A DNA stretch of 64,000 bases from Nitrogeniibacter sp050293885. Its GTDB lineage: Bacteria > Pseudomonadota > Gammaproteobacteria > Burkholderiales > Rhodocyclaceae. The notes beneath the pieces were generated by a model. That model made no database searches. It saw only the letters and a program-made list of their open reading frames with translations, and was not told the origin of the DNA. Below, piece after piece: positions 58,092-64,000 of the stretch (position 1 is its first letter; each line of letters begins with the position of its first letter). The stretch spans positions 3,999 to 67,998 of the forward strand of contig JBNKNO010000012.1 of the NCBI GenBank assembly GCA_050293885.1, written 5' to 3'. The position numbers and the translations under genes were made by a program.

Positions 58092-59000
58092 ATGCACTAC
58101 GACCTGGTGGACCTCAAACTTTTCGTCGCCATCGCGGACGCCGGCAACCTGTCGCGCGGCGCGGCGCATTCGCACCTGGCGCCTTCCTCGGCGAGCCATC
58201 GCGTCGCGCGGCTGGAAGCGGCTTTCGGCACGCCACTACTGATCCGCGAAGCGCGCGGGGTGCGCCTCACGCCGGCCGGAGAAGTGCTGCGCGACGGCGC
58301 CCGCCACACCCTCGCCCGACTCGAACAACTGCATGCCGACCTGGCACCGTTCGCCAGCGGCGTACGCGGTCAGGTTTCGCTGTGGGCGAACACCAATGCC
58401 ACCAACATCTTCCTGCCCGAGGATCTGGCCGACTATCTGCACGACCACCCCCAGGTGCGCGTCACGCTCAAGGAGGCGGGCAGTCCCGACATCGTGTATG
58501 CCGTCGCGCAGGGCGAGGCACAGATTGGCGTGGTGGCCGGCGACGTGAGTACGGGCGAGTTGCATGTGGCGCCCTACCGGTTCGACCGTCTGGTGCTGAT
58601 CGTGCCGCCCGGCGATCGGCTGGGCAGCCGTGCCCGCGTGGGTTTCGGCGAGGTGGTGGACGCGCCCTTCGTTGCCCTGCATGCCGGCACCGGCATCCAC
58701 ACCTTCCTCATGAACAAGGCAGCCGAACTGGGGTGGCATCTCGACGTGCGCATCCAGGTGCATGGCTTCGACGCGGTCATCGGCATGGTCGCCGCCGGCG
58801 TCGGCTACGGGCTGGTGCCGCAGTCAAGCGTGCAGCGCACCCGACGGCCCCATCAGGTTGTCATGCTGGCGCTCGAAGATGACTGGGCGCGACGCGATCT
58901 GCGCCTGCTGGTGCGCGATCCGGCAGCGCTATCGACCCATGCGCGCGCGCTCTACGAACGGCTCGCACTGGGCGCGGACGATGCGTCGACGTCGCGATAA
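58092..59000 (+). CDS. LysR-family transcriptional regulator
   Basis: 302 residues, N-terminal winged HTH (LKLFVAIADAGNLSRGAAHSHLAPSSAS) and a C-terminal effector-binding domain of the LysR substrate-binding type. The 69-base intergenic region toward the DMT transporter contains AT-rich CACAATTGCTATGATG, a likely promoter. Its last 49 bases overlap the converging cupin gene. Confidence 0.92.
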   Translation: MHYDLVDLKLFVAIADAGNLSRGAAHSHLAPSSASHRVARLEAAFGTPLLIREARGVRLTPAGEVLRDGARHTLARLEQLHADLAPFASGVRGQVSLWANTNATNIFLPEDLADYLHDHPQVRVTLKEAGSPDIVYAVAQGEAQIGVVAGDVSTGELHVAPYRFDRLVLIVPPGDRLGSRARVGFGEVVDAPFVALHAGTGIHTFLMNKAAELGWHLDVRIQVHGFDAVIGMVAAGVGYGLVPQSSVQRTRRPHQVVMLALEDDWARRDLRLLVRDPAALSTHARALYERLALGADDASTSR

Positions 59001-59320
59001 GCCTCGGGCACGAAGCGCGGCGAGCACACCGCAAGAAACACGAGATCGACCGAACCGGTGTTGGCGATGCGCTGGCGCACCCCCGGCGGAATCACGACCA
59101 CCGCCCCCGGCATCACCGGCTGCGGCGCGCCCTCGCCCACTTCAGCCAACCCCTCGCCCTGCTCGATCAGATAGCGCTCGGCGATGCCCTCGAGCACATG
59201 CCAGCGAGTCGTCCCGCCGACCGGCACGCGGGCGCGCGCGACCGACACCGCGGGATCGTCCGGCACATTGTGCAGTTCGGTGATGTAGCAGCCTTCTTCG
59301 AAAAAGTATTCGCCGGGCAT
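58952..59320 (-). CDS. cupin-domain protein
   Basis: 122 residues, single cupin barrel with conserved turns (TTRWHVLEGIAERYLIEQGEG and PGAVVVIPPGVRQRIAN). The first motif retains one His and Glu, and the second lacks His, so metal binding is uncertain. It ends inside the 3' end of the opposing LysR gene and sits 3 bases after the GST gene. Confidence 0.85.
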   Translation of the reverse strand: MPGEYFFEEGCYITELHNVPDDPAVSVARARVPVGGTTRWHVLEGIAERYLIEQGEGLAEVGEGAPQPVMPGAVVVIPPGVRQRIANTGSVDLVFLAVCSPRFVPEAYRDVDASSAPSASRS

Positions 59321-59323
59321 GGC

Positions 59324-59995
59324 TCAGCGCGGCCCGCCCCACGCATCGGCGACGGCATCGTAAGCGGGCATGGCGATGGTCTCGGCCAGGGCACCGGCCT
59401 CCCAGGCCTGCATGGCCGGATGCGCCAACATGGCATCGCGGTAGGCCGCGGCGACCGGCGGCAAGCTCACATTGAACGTATGGAAGCGCCACACCACCGG
59501 GGCAAACATGGCATCCGCGATGGAGAAGGCGCCAAACAGAAAGGGGCCGCCCTCGGCGCCGAATTGCGCGCGGCATTCCGTCCACACCTGGGCGATGCGA
59601 TCCACGTCGGCCTGGACGTCCGCCGCCAGCGGCGCGCCGTGCAGTCGCAGCTTGATGTTCATGGGCATGGCGCCGCGCACTGCCGTATAGCCCGAATGCA
59701 TCTCGCAGGCGACGCTGCGGGCGCGGGCGCGCGCCAAGGCATCGCGCGGCCACAGCCCGTCGTGCCGCTCGGCGAGAAACTCGGCAATCGCCAAGGTATC
59801 CCAGATCTGAAAGCCGTCCACGTGCAGGCAAGGCACCAGGCCATTGGCGGAATAGTCGCGATGCCGCTCGTTCGGCCCGGTCCCGTCCACCGTCACCTTG
59901 CGCGACGCGAAGGGAATGTCGAAGTGGCGCATCAACACCCATGGCCGCAAGGACCAGGACGAGTAATTCATGTTGCCGAAGTAGAGGGTGTACAT
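59324..59995 (-). CDS. glutathione S-transferase family protein
   Basis: 223 residues: N-terminal thioredoxin fold (YTLYFGNMNYSSWSLRPWV, with Ser14/Ser15 candidates for the catalytic Ser; VPCLHVDGFQIWDTLAIAEFL is the G-site) and an all-helical C-terminal domain ending in GAFSIADAMFAPVVWR. Resembles the YfcF/YibF-like group. CCGGAG precedes the ATG at 59995. Substrate unknown. Confidence 0.9.
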   Translation of the reverse strand: MYTLYFGNMNYSSWSLRPWVLMRHFDIPFASRKVTVDGTGPNERHRDYSANGLVPCLHVDGFQIWDTLAIAEFLAERHDGLWPRDALARARARSVACEMHSGYTAVRGAMPMNIKLRLHGAPLAADVQADVDRIAQVWTECRAQFGAEGGPFLFGAFSIADAMFAPVVWRFHTFNVSLPPVAAAYRDAMLAHPAMQAWEAGALAETIAMPAYDAVADAWGGPR

Positions 59996-60029
59996 GCGAG
60001 CACTCCGGAGGCGCGGCAACGCGCGGGCG

Positions 60030-61538
60030 TTATCGCTTCAGGATGGAGCCGAGCACGCCGCGGATGATGGCGCGCCCCACCTGCGTGCCGATGCTGCGCG
60101 CGGCGCTCTTGGCCGCCGACTGGATGACGCCGTCGGAGCGGCGCGAACGGGTACCGCCGCCGAACATGCCACCGAGCAGTCCGCCGAGCCCGCCGAGCAA
60201 GCCGCCATCGTCATCCTCGGCCGGCTTCGCTTCGGGTTTCTCGGCAGCCTCTTGTTCCTGACCGAAGCCGGCCTGGATCTTTTCGTAGGCCGATTCGCGG
60301 TCGAGCGCCTTCTCGTAGTGGCCGTAGAGCAGCGAGCCCTTGATCGCCTGATCGCGCTCGGCATCGGTCATCGGGCCCATGCGCGACCCCGGCGCCACCA
60401 CCATGCAGCGCTCGGTAATGCTGGGCCGGCCCTTTTCGTCGAGGAAGGAGATCAGCGCCTCGCCCACCCCCAACTCGGTAATGGCCTCGACCGCATCGAA
60501 CTTGGGGTTGGCGCGCATGGTCTCGGCCGCGGTCTTGACCGCTTTCTGGTCGCGCGGAGTAAACGCGCGCAGCGCGTGCTGCACGCGGTTGCCAAGCTGG
60601 CCAAGCACGGTGTCGGGCACGTCGAGCGGATTCTGCGTCACGAAATACACGCCCACGCCCTTGGAGCGGATCAGGCGCACCACCTGCTCGACCTTTTCGA
60701 GCAGTGCCTCGGGCGCATCCTTGAACAGCAGGTGGGCCTCGTCGAAGAAGAACACCATCTTCGGCTTTTCGGGGTTGCCGATCTCGGGCAGTTGCTCGAA
60801 CAGCTCGGCGAGCAGCCACAGCAGGAAGGTGGAGTACAGCTTGGGGCTGTTGTACAGCTTGTCGGCCGCCAGGATGTTGATGACCCCATGCCCGTTGCTG
60901 TCGGTCTGCATCAGGTCGGCGATGTCGAGCATGGGCTCGCCGAAGAACTGGTCGCCGCCTTGTTCCTCGATCATCAGCAGGCCGCGCTGAATGGCGCCGA
61001 TCGATGCTGCCGACACATTGCCGTACTGGGTCTTGATCTCTTTGGCATGATCGCCGACGAACTGCACCATGGCACGCAGATCTTTCAGATCGAGCAACAG
61101 CAGACCATTGTCGTCGGCCACGCGGAAGGTAATCTGCAGCACGCCGGTTTGCGTGTCGTTGAGGTTCAGCAACCGGGCCAGCAGCAGCGGGCCCATGTCG
61201 GACACGGTGGCACGCACCGGATGGCCGGCCTCGCCGAACACGTCCCAGAACACCGTCGGACTCTTGATGGGGGTGAATTCCTCGATGCCGATGGCCTTGA
61301 GCCGCGCCATCAGCTTCTCGGAGCCGACGCCCTCGACCCCCACGCCGGACAGATCGCCTTTGACGTCCGCCAGGAACACCGGCACGCCGATGCGCGAAAA
61401 CGACTCGGCGAGCTTTTGCAGCGTCACCGTCTTGCCGGTGCCGGTGGCGCCGGTAATGAGGCCGTGACGGTTGGCCAGCTTGGGCAGCAGAACGATGTCG
61501 CGGCCGTCGGCGCGGGCGATGGGGAGCGGTGCGGTCAT
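60030..61538 (-). CDS. HerA-like DUF853 (YjgR family) ATPase
   Basis: 502 residues. Walker A at 31-42 (TGATGTGKTVTL), Walker B MVFFFDEAHLLF at about residues 255-266, and QNPLDVPDTVLGQLGNRVQHALRAFTP with the arginine-rich sensor region. The C-terminus has Gly-rich GGLLGGLGGLLGGMFGGG and a long helical tail. DUF853 proteins are FtsK/HerA superfamily ATPases of unknown function, distinct from the HerA of Sir2-HerA defence pairs. No nuclease partner (NurA) is adjacent. Confidence 0.93.
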   Translation of the reverse strand: MTAPLPIARADGRDIVLLPKLANRHGLITGATGTGKTVTLQKLAESFSRIGVPVFLADVKGDLSGVGVEGVGSEKLMARLKAIGIEEFTPIKSPTVFWDVFGEAGHPVRATVSDMGPLLLARLLNLNDTQTGVLQITFRVADDNGLLLLDLKDLRAMVQFVGDHAKEIKTQYGNVSAASIGAIQRGLLMIEEQGGDQFFGEPMLDIADLMQTDSNGHGVINILAADKLYNSPKLYSTFLLWLLAELFEQLPEIGNPEKPKMVFFFDEAHLLFKDAPEALLEKVEQVVRLIRSKGVGVYFVTQNPLDVPDTVLGQLGNRVQHALRAFTPRDQKAVKTAAETMRANPKFDAVEAITELGVGEALISFLDEKGRPSITERCMVVAPGSRMGPMTDAERDQAIKGSLLYGHYEKALDRESAYEKIQAGFGQEQEAAEKPEAKPAEDDDGGLLGGLGGLLGGMFGGGTRSRRSDGVIQSAAKSAARSIGTQVGRAIIRGVLGSILKR

Positions 61539-61618
61539 GGTCGGGTTCCAGCGAGTCGATTCACGTGAAAATATCGGGTCGCGCGCAGATGAGCAAGCGA
61601 ATCGACCGGGGGCTCGCG

Positions 61619-61879
61619 CTAACCGACCGGCTCGATGTCCTCTGGGAACCGGCTGGCCGCGGCCCGCGCCGCCGGCCCCACTGGCGCCTTGCCGTCGCGC
61701 CCATGCCAGACGCGGTTCAGATGCGCGTAGATGCGACCGAGATCGACCGCGAACTCGGCCTCATCGATGGCACCGGCGTCATCCATTTTCTCGATCAGTG
61801 CCGCCACATGCTCCTGCACCTCCTCGATATCCATGAGCAGGAGCGCCCACTCGGCCGGATGGGATGTCTTGGAGATCAT
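61619..61879 (-). CDS. conserved hypothetical protein, small
   Basis: 86 residues, helical, acidic (ALLLMDIEEVQEHVAALIEKMDD, then LGRIYAHLNRVWHGRDG). The start at 61879 is chosen because the upstream in-frame extension has Ala/Arg-rich out-of-frame character. Function not recognised. Confidence 0.55.
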   Translation of the reverse strand: MISKTSHPAEWALLLMDIEEVQEHVAALIEKMDDAGAIDEAEFAVDLGRIYAHLNRVWHGRDGKAPVGPAARAAASRFPEDIEPVG

Positions 61880-61895
61880 TGCACGGCCCGCTCGC

Positions 61896-62498
61896 TTACT
61901 TCCGGCAAGCCGATTCGCAGCGATTGTAGGTCTGCATGCAACTGTTGCTTTGCCCGCAGCGGAACAGTCGGTCGCCGCAGGCATGGACGCAGCGGTTCCA
62001 GCCCGGGTTGCTGGGCGCCCGCTGCGTGGCGCGCTGCGGGCATTGGGCGAGTTCGAAGTCGCGCACCGGGCCCGGAATGCGCTGCCACTGGCTGGCGGTA
62101 AAAGCCAACTCGGATTGCAGCTTGGCCACATCACCGGGCTTGCGCAGCAAGCCGGAGCGCTGCAACGTGGTCAGGCCCCAGCAATCGGCCGCACCGGCGT
62201 TCTCGACATTGCGCAATTCGCGCACCGAGCCCAGATTGTGCCGCGCACATTCATGCGCATACAAAAAGGCGCGGACAGCGTCGGAAACACCCGGCAGCGC
62301 ACGCGGGTTGTAGATGATGGTGAAGCGCCCCTTGTCGACCACGGTCGTGACCAGCACCGGCGATTCCTCGTCCAGACGGCTGGGCACCGCGCGACCGGCG
62401 CCGTCGGTGCAACCGCGGAAGGTCAGATCCTGCGCGCTGGCAATGGGCGCGACGAGCACAAGCAAAACAAAACTCAGGGCAATACGCAGGGCAAGCAT
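61896..62498 (-). CDS. exported Cys-rich protein with degenerate zinc-protease-like motif
   Basis: 200 residues with signal peptide (cleavage near ASA/Q). The central FLYAHECARHNLGSV resembles the HExxH zinc site of exported metallopeptidases, but the spacing is HECARH (His-Glu then the second His one position late), so zinc activity is doubtful. The C-terminal 50 residues contain several cysteines (CPQ, CVHACGD, RCGQS, SCMQ, RCESACRK) suggesting a disulfide knot. No confident family. Confidence 0.6.
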   Translation of the reverse strand: MLALRIALSFVLLVLVAPIASAQDLTFRGCTDGAGRAVPSRLDEESPVLVTTVVDKGRFTIIYNPRALPGVSDAVRAFLYAHECARHNLGSVRELRNVENAGAADCWGLTTLQRSGLLRKPGDVAKLQSELAFTASQWQRIPGPVRDFELAQCPQRATQRAPSNPGWNRCVHACGDRLFRCGQSNSCMQTYNRCESACRK

Positions 62499-62681
62499 GG
62501 GCGACCTCGTGATTCGACTGGCATGTCAACAACCGCAATCTAGCAGACTCGCAGCGCCTGTGGGGAACCGGGGGTCGGGCACACAGCGCCTCGGCCGCGT
62601 ATAATGCGGCTCTTTCCATCCGCGCGTTTGACGCGCAAAACGCCGGCATCGACGCCGGCCCAGCAGAAGTCGGGAGTATTT

Positions 62682-63407
62682 ATGGCGGGTCATTCCAAGT
62701 GGGCCAACATCCAGCACCGCAAGGGGCGTCAGGACGCCAAGCGGGGCAAGGTTTTCAGCAAGCTGATCAAGGAAGTCACGGTGGCGGCCAAGATGGGCGG
62801 CCCCGACCCCACATCGAACCCGCGCCTGCGTCTGGCCATCGACAAGTGCAAGGGCGAGTCGATGCCCAAGGACAACATCGAAAACGCCATCAAGCGCGGC
62901 GCCGGCCTGCTCGACGGCGCCAACTATGAAGAATCCCGCTACGAGGGCTACGGCATCGCCGGCGCCGCGGTGATTGTCGACTGCCTCACCGACAACAAGG
63001 TGCGCACCGTGTCCGACGTGCGTCACGCCTTCTCCAAGCACGGCGGCAACCTCGGCACCGACGGCTGCGTGGCCTTCCAGTTCGATCACGTGGGCCAGTT
63101 GATGTTCGCCCCGGGCGCCGATGAGGATGCGCTCATGGAAGCCGCGCTCGAAGCCGGCGCCGAAGACGTGCTGACCAACGAAGACGGCTCCATCGAAGTG
63201 CTCACCTCGCCGGGTGACTTCGCCGACGTGAAGGACAAGCTCGAAGCCGCCGGCTTCACCGCCGAGTTCGGCGAAGTGACCATGAAGCCGCAGAACGAGA
63301 CCGAGCTGGCCGGCGACGACGCCGCCAAGATGCAGAAGCTCATCGACGCGCTCGAATCGCTGGACGACGTGCAGGAGGTCTACACCAGCGCGGTGTTCGA
63401 CGAGTAA
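62682..63407 (+). CDS. YebC/PmpR-family regulator
   Basis: 241 residues, the standard length. The N-terminal GHSKWANIQHRKGRQDAKRG and the central EGYGIAGAAVIVDCLTDNKVR are diagnostic. YebC proteins bind DNA and act as regulators, and some help translation of proline-rich stretches. The ruvC/ruvAB genes, common neighbours, are not seen downstream in this window. CGGGAG precedes the ATG; a strong terminator follows. Confidence 0.96.
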   Translation: MAGHSKWANIQHRKGRQDAKRGKVFSKLIKEVTVAAKMGGPDPTSNPRLRLAIDKCKGESMPKDNIENAIKRGAGLLDGANYEESRYEGYGIAGAAVIVDCLTDNKVRTVSDVRHAFSKHGGNLGTDGCVAFQFDHVGQLMFAPGADEDALMEAALEAGAEDVLTNEDGSIEVLTSPGDFADVKDKLEAAGFTAEFGEVTMKPQNETELAGDDAAKMQKLIDALESLDDVQEVYTSAVFDE

Positions 63408-63425
63408 GCGTCATCGGCAGACACG

Positions 63426-63456
63426 AAAACGGCGACCCGCGTGGTCGCCGTTTTTT
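63426..63456 (+). terminator. rho-independent terminator after yebC
   Basis: Stem GGCGACC (63431-63437) / GGTCGCC (63443-63449), loop CGCGT, flanked by AAAAC and followed by G-TTTTTT (63451-63456). Confidence 0.88.
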
Positions 63457-63548
63457 GTAGCCCGGCCGAGGGCCGCAGGCCCGACGCCGGGAACGCGGTC
63501 ACGAACTGGCAAGGTTGATCCCGGCGTCGCTGCGCTCGGCCGGGCTAC
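63457..63548. repeat. palindromic TAGCCCGG intergenic repeat
   Basis: GTAGCCCGGCCGAG at 63457-63470 is mirrored by CTCGGCCGGGCTAC at 63535-63548. The inner arms CGACGCCGGGA and TCCCGGCGTCG are also complementary, giving a roughly 92-base imperfect hairpin. This is the type of short interspersed palindrome (REP-like) repeated in intergenic regions of many proteobacterial genomes. Only one copy was noticed in this window. Confidence 0.65.
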
Positions 63549-63630
63549 GTCCCCCACCATTGGCGCACAGCACCGCTTTGTTTAAGCTTCGGCCCATGAC
63601 GACGCCTCAATCGAGCCCCTGACCCCGCCC

Positions 63631-64000
63631 ATGGACACCCTGCTGCAACAGATCGTCAACGGCCTCGTGGTCGGCAGCGTGTATGCCCTCGTGGCGCTGG
63701 GCTACACCATGGTCTACGGCATTCTCGGGCTGATCAATTTCGCCCATGGCGAAGTGATGATGGTCGGCGCGCTCACGGCCTTGCAGGTGATCCTCTGGCT
63801 CATGGGCGTGGCGCCGGACATGGCGCCGCTGCTGATGCTGTCGATTGCCGTGGCGGTGGCGATGCCGGTGTGTGCGGCGCTGGGCTACCTCATGGAGCGG
63901 CTGGCCTACCGGCGCCTGCGCAACGCGCCACGGCTCGCGCCGCTGATCACCGCCATCGGCCTGTCCTTTTTGCTGCAAACGCTGGCGATGATCGTCTGGG
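63631..64000 (+). CDS. livH: branched-chain amino acid ABC transporter permease LivH (partial)
   Basis: The first 123 residues of LivH; the gene runs off the window. The opening LLQQIVNGLVVGSVYALVALGYTMVYGILGLINFAHGE is diagnostic of the permease family, and the first three membrane helices are visible. Probably continues into livM, livG and livF outside the window. The Liv-type binding protein at 20062 is distant. Confidence 0.93.
   Translation, partial: MDTLLQQIVNGLVVGSVYALVALGYTMVYGILGLINFAHGEVMMVGALTALQVILWLMGVAPDMAPLLMLSIAVAVAMPVCAALGYLMERLAYRRLRNAPRLAPLITAIGLSFLLQTLAMIVW

Noticed and set aside
60030..61538. HerA-like ATPase as part of a defence system (Sir2-HerA, DUF4297-HerA)
   Set aside because: It is of the DUF853/YjgR type with standard neighbours (GST, small hypotheticals) and no effector gene beside it.

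Overview
The window is GC-rich chromosomal DNA (mid-60s percent GC by eye) from a betaproteobacterium. The best guess is Rhodocyclales (Azoarcus/Thauera/Zoogloea-like). This rests on the class of SAH riboswitches on methyl-cycle genes, a PedF-type cytochrome, NnrU, a DUF2917/LysR pair and the general gene style. No tRNA, rRNA, CRISPR array, phage or intact insertion sequence was recognised.

Layout. Positions 1-5.5 kb hold ordinary metabolic genes: a lipoprotein, LysR/DUF2917, a haloacetate-dehalogenase-like hydrolase, an HCCA isomerase, a dicarboxylate symporter and a periplasmic rhodanese. Positions 5.6-10.8 kb hold an unusual signalling or conflict-type cluster: a TIR-CHAT-transmembrane-LysM-LysM protein, a receiver-like protein of unknown function, and a second membrane-anchored TIR protein facing them. 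Positions 11-22.3 kb hold lipoproteins, an L7/L12-domain micro-membrane protein, metH under an SAH riboswitch, an HD-GYP phosphodiesterase, two paralogous BamE-like lipoproteins, a Liv-type binding protein and a CaCA antiporter. Positions 22.9-40.4 kb are a two-partner secretion locus: a 5285-residue LktA/FhaB-like filamentous adhesin and its TpsB pore. It is preceded by a long AT-richer leader and followed by a convergent C13 (legumain-like) membrane peptidase.

Positions 42.7-48.8 kb hold NnrU, a low-GC orphan, then ahcY under a second SAH riboswitch, a GNAT/nitrilase pair, TlyA and metF. With metH, this places three methyl-cycle genes in the window. SAH accumulation is predicted to switch on both the enzyme that removes SAH (AhcY) and the enzyme that regenerates methionine (MetH). 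Positions 48.9-64 kb hold a large hybrid histidine kinase, a HupE/anchor pair, MsrP, a zinc-peptidase-like protein, TfoX-like, PedF, a DMT exporter with divergent LysR, a cupin, a GST, a HerA-like ATPase, YebC and the beginning of livH, which runs off the end.

The strongest candidate for an undescribed system is the 5.6-10.8 kb TIR/CHAT/LysM cluster. It appears to couple a periplasmic peptidoglycan-binding module to a cytoplasmic caspase-fold protease and a TIR domain in one polypeptide. All calls come from reading motifs. No database search was run.
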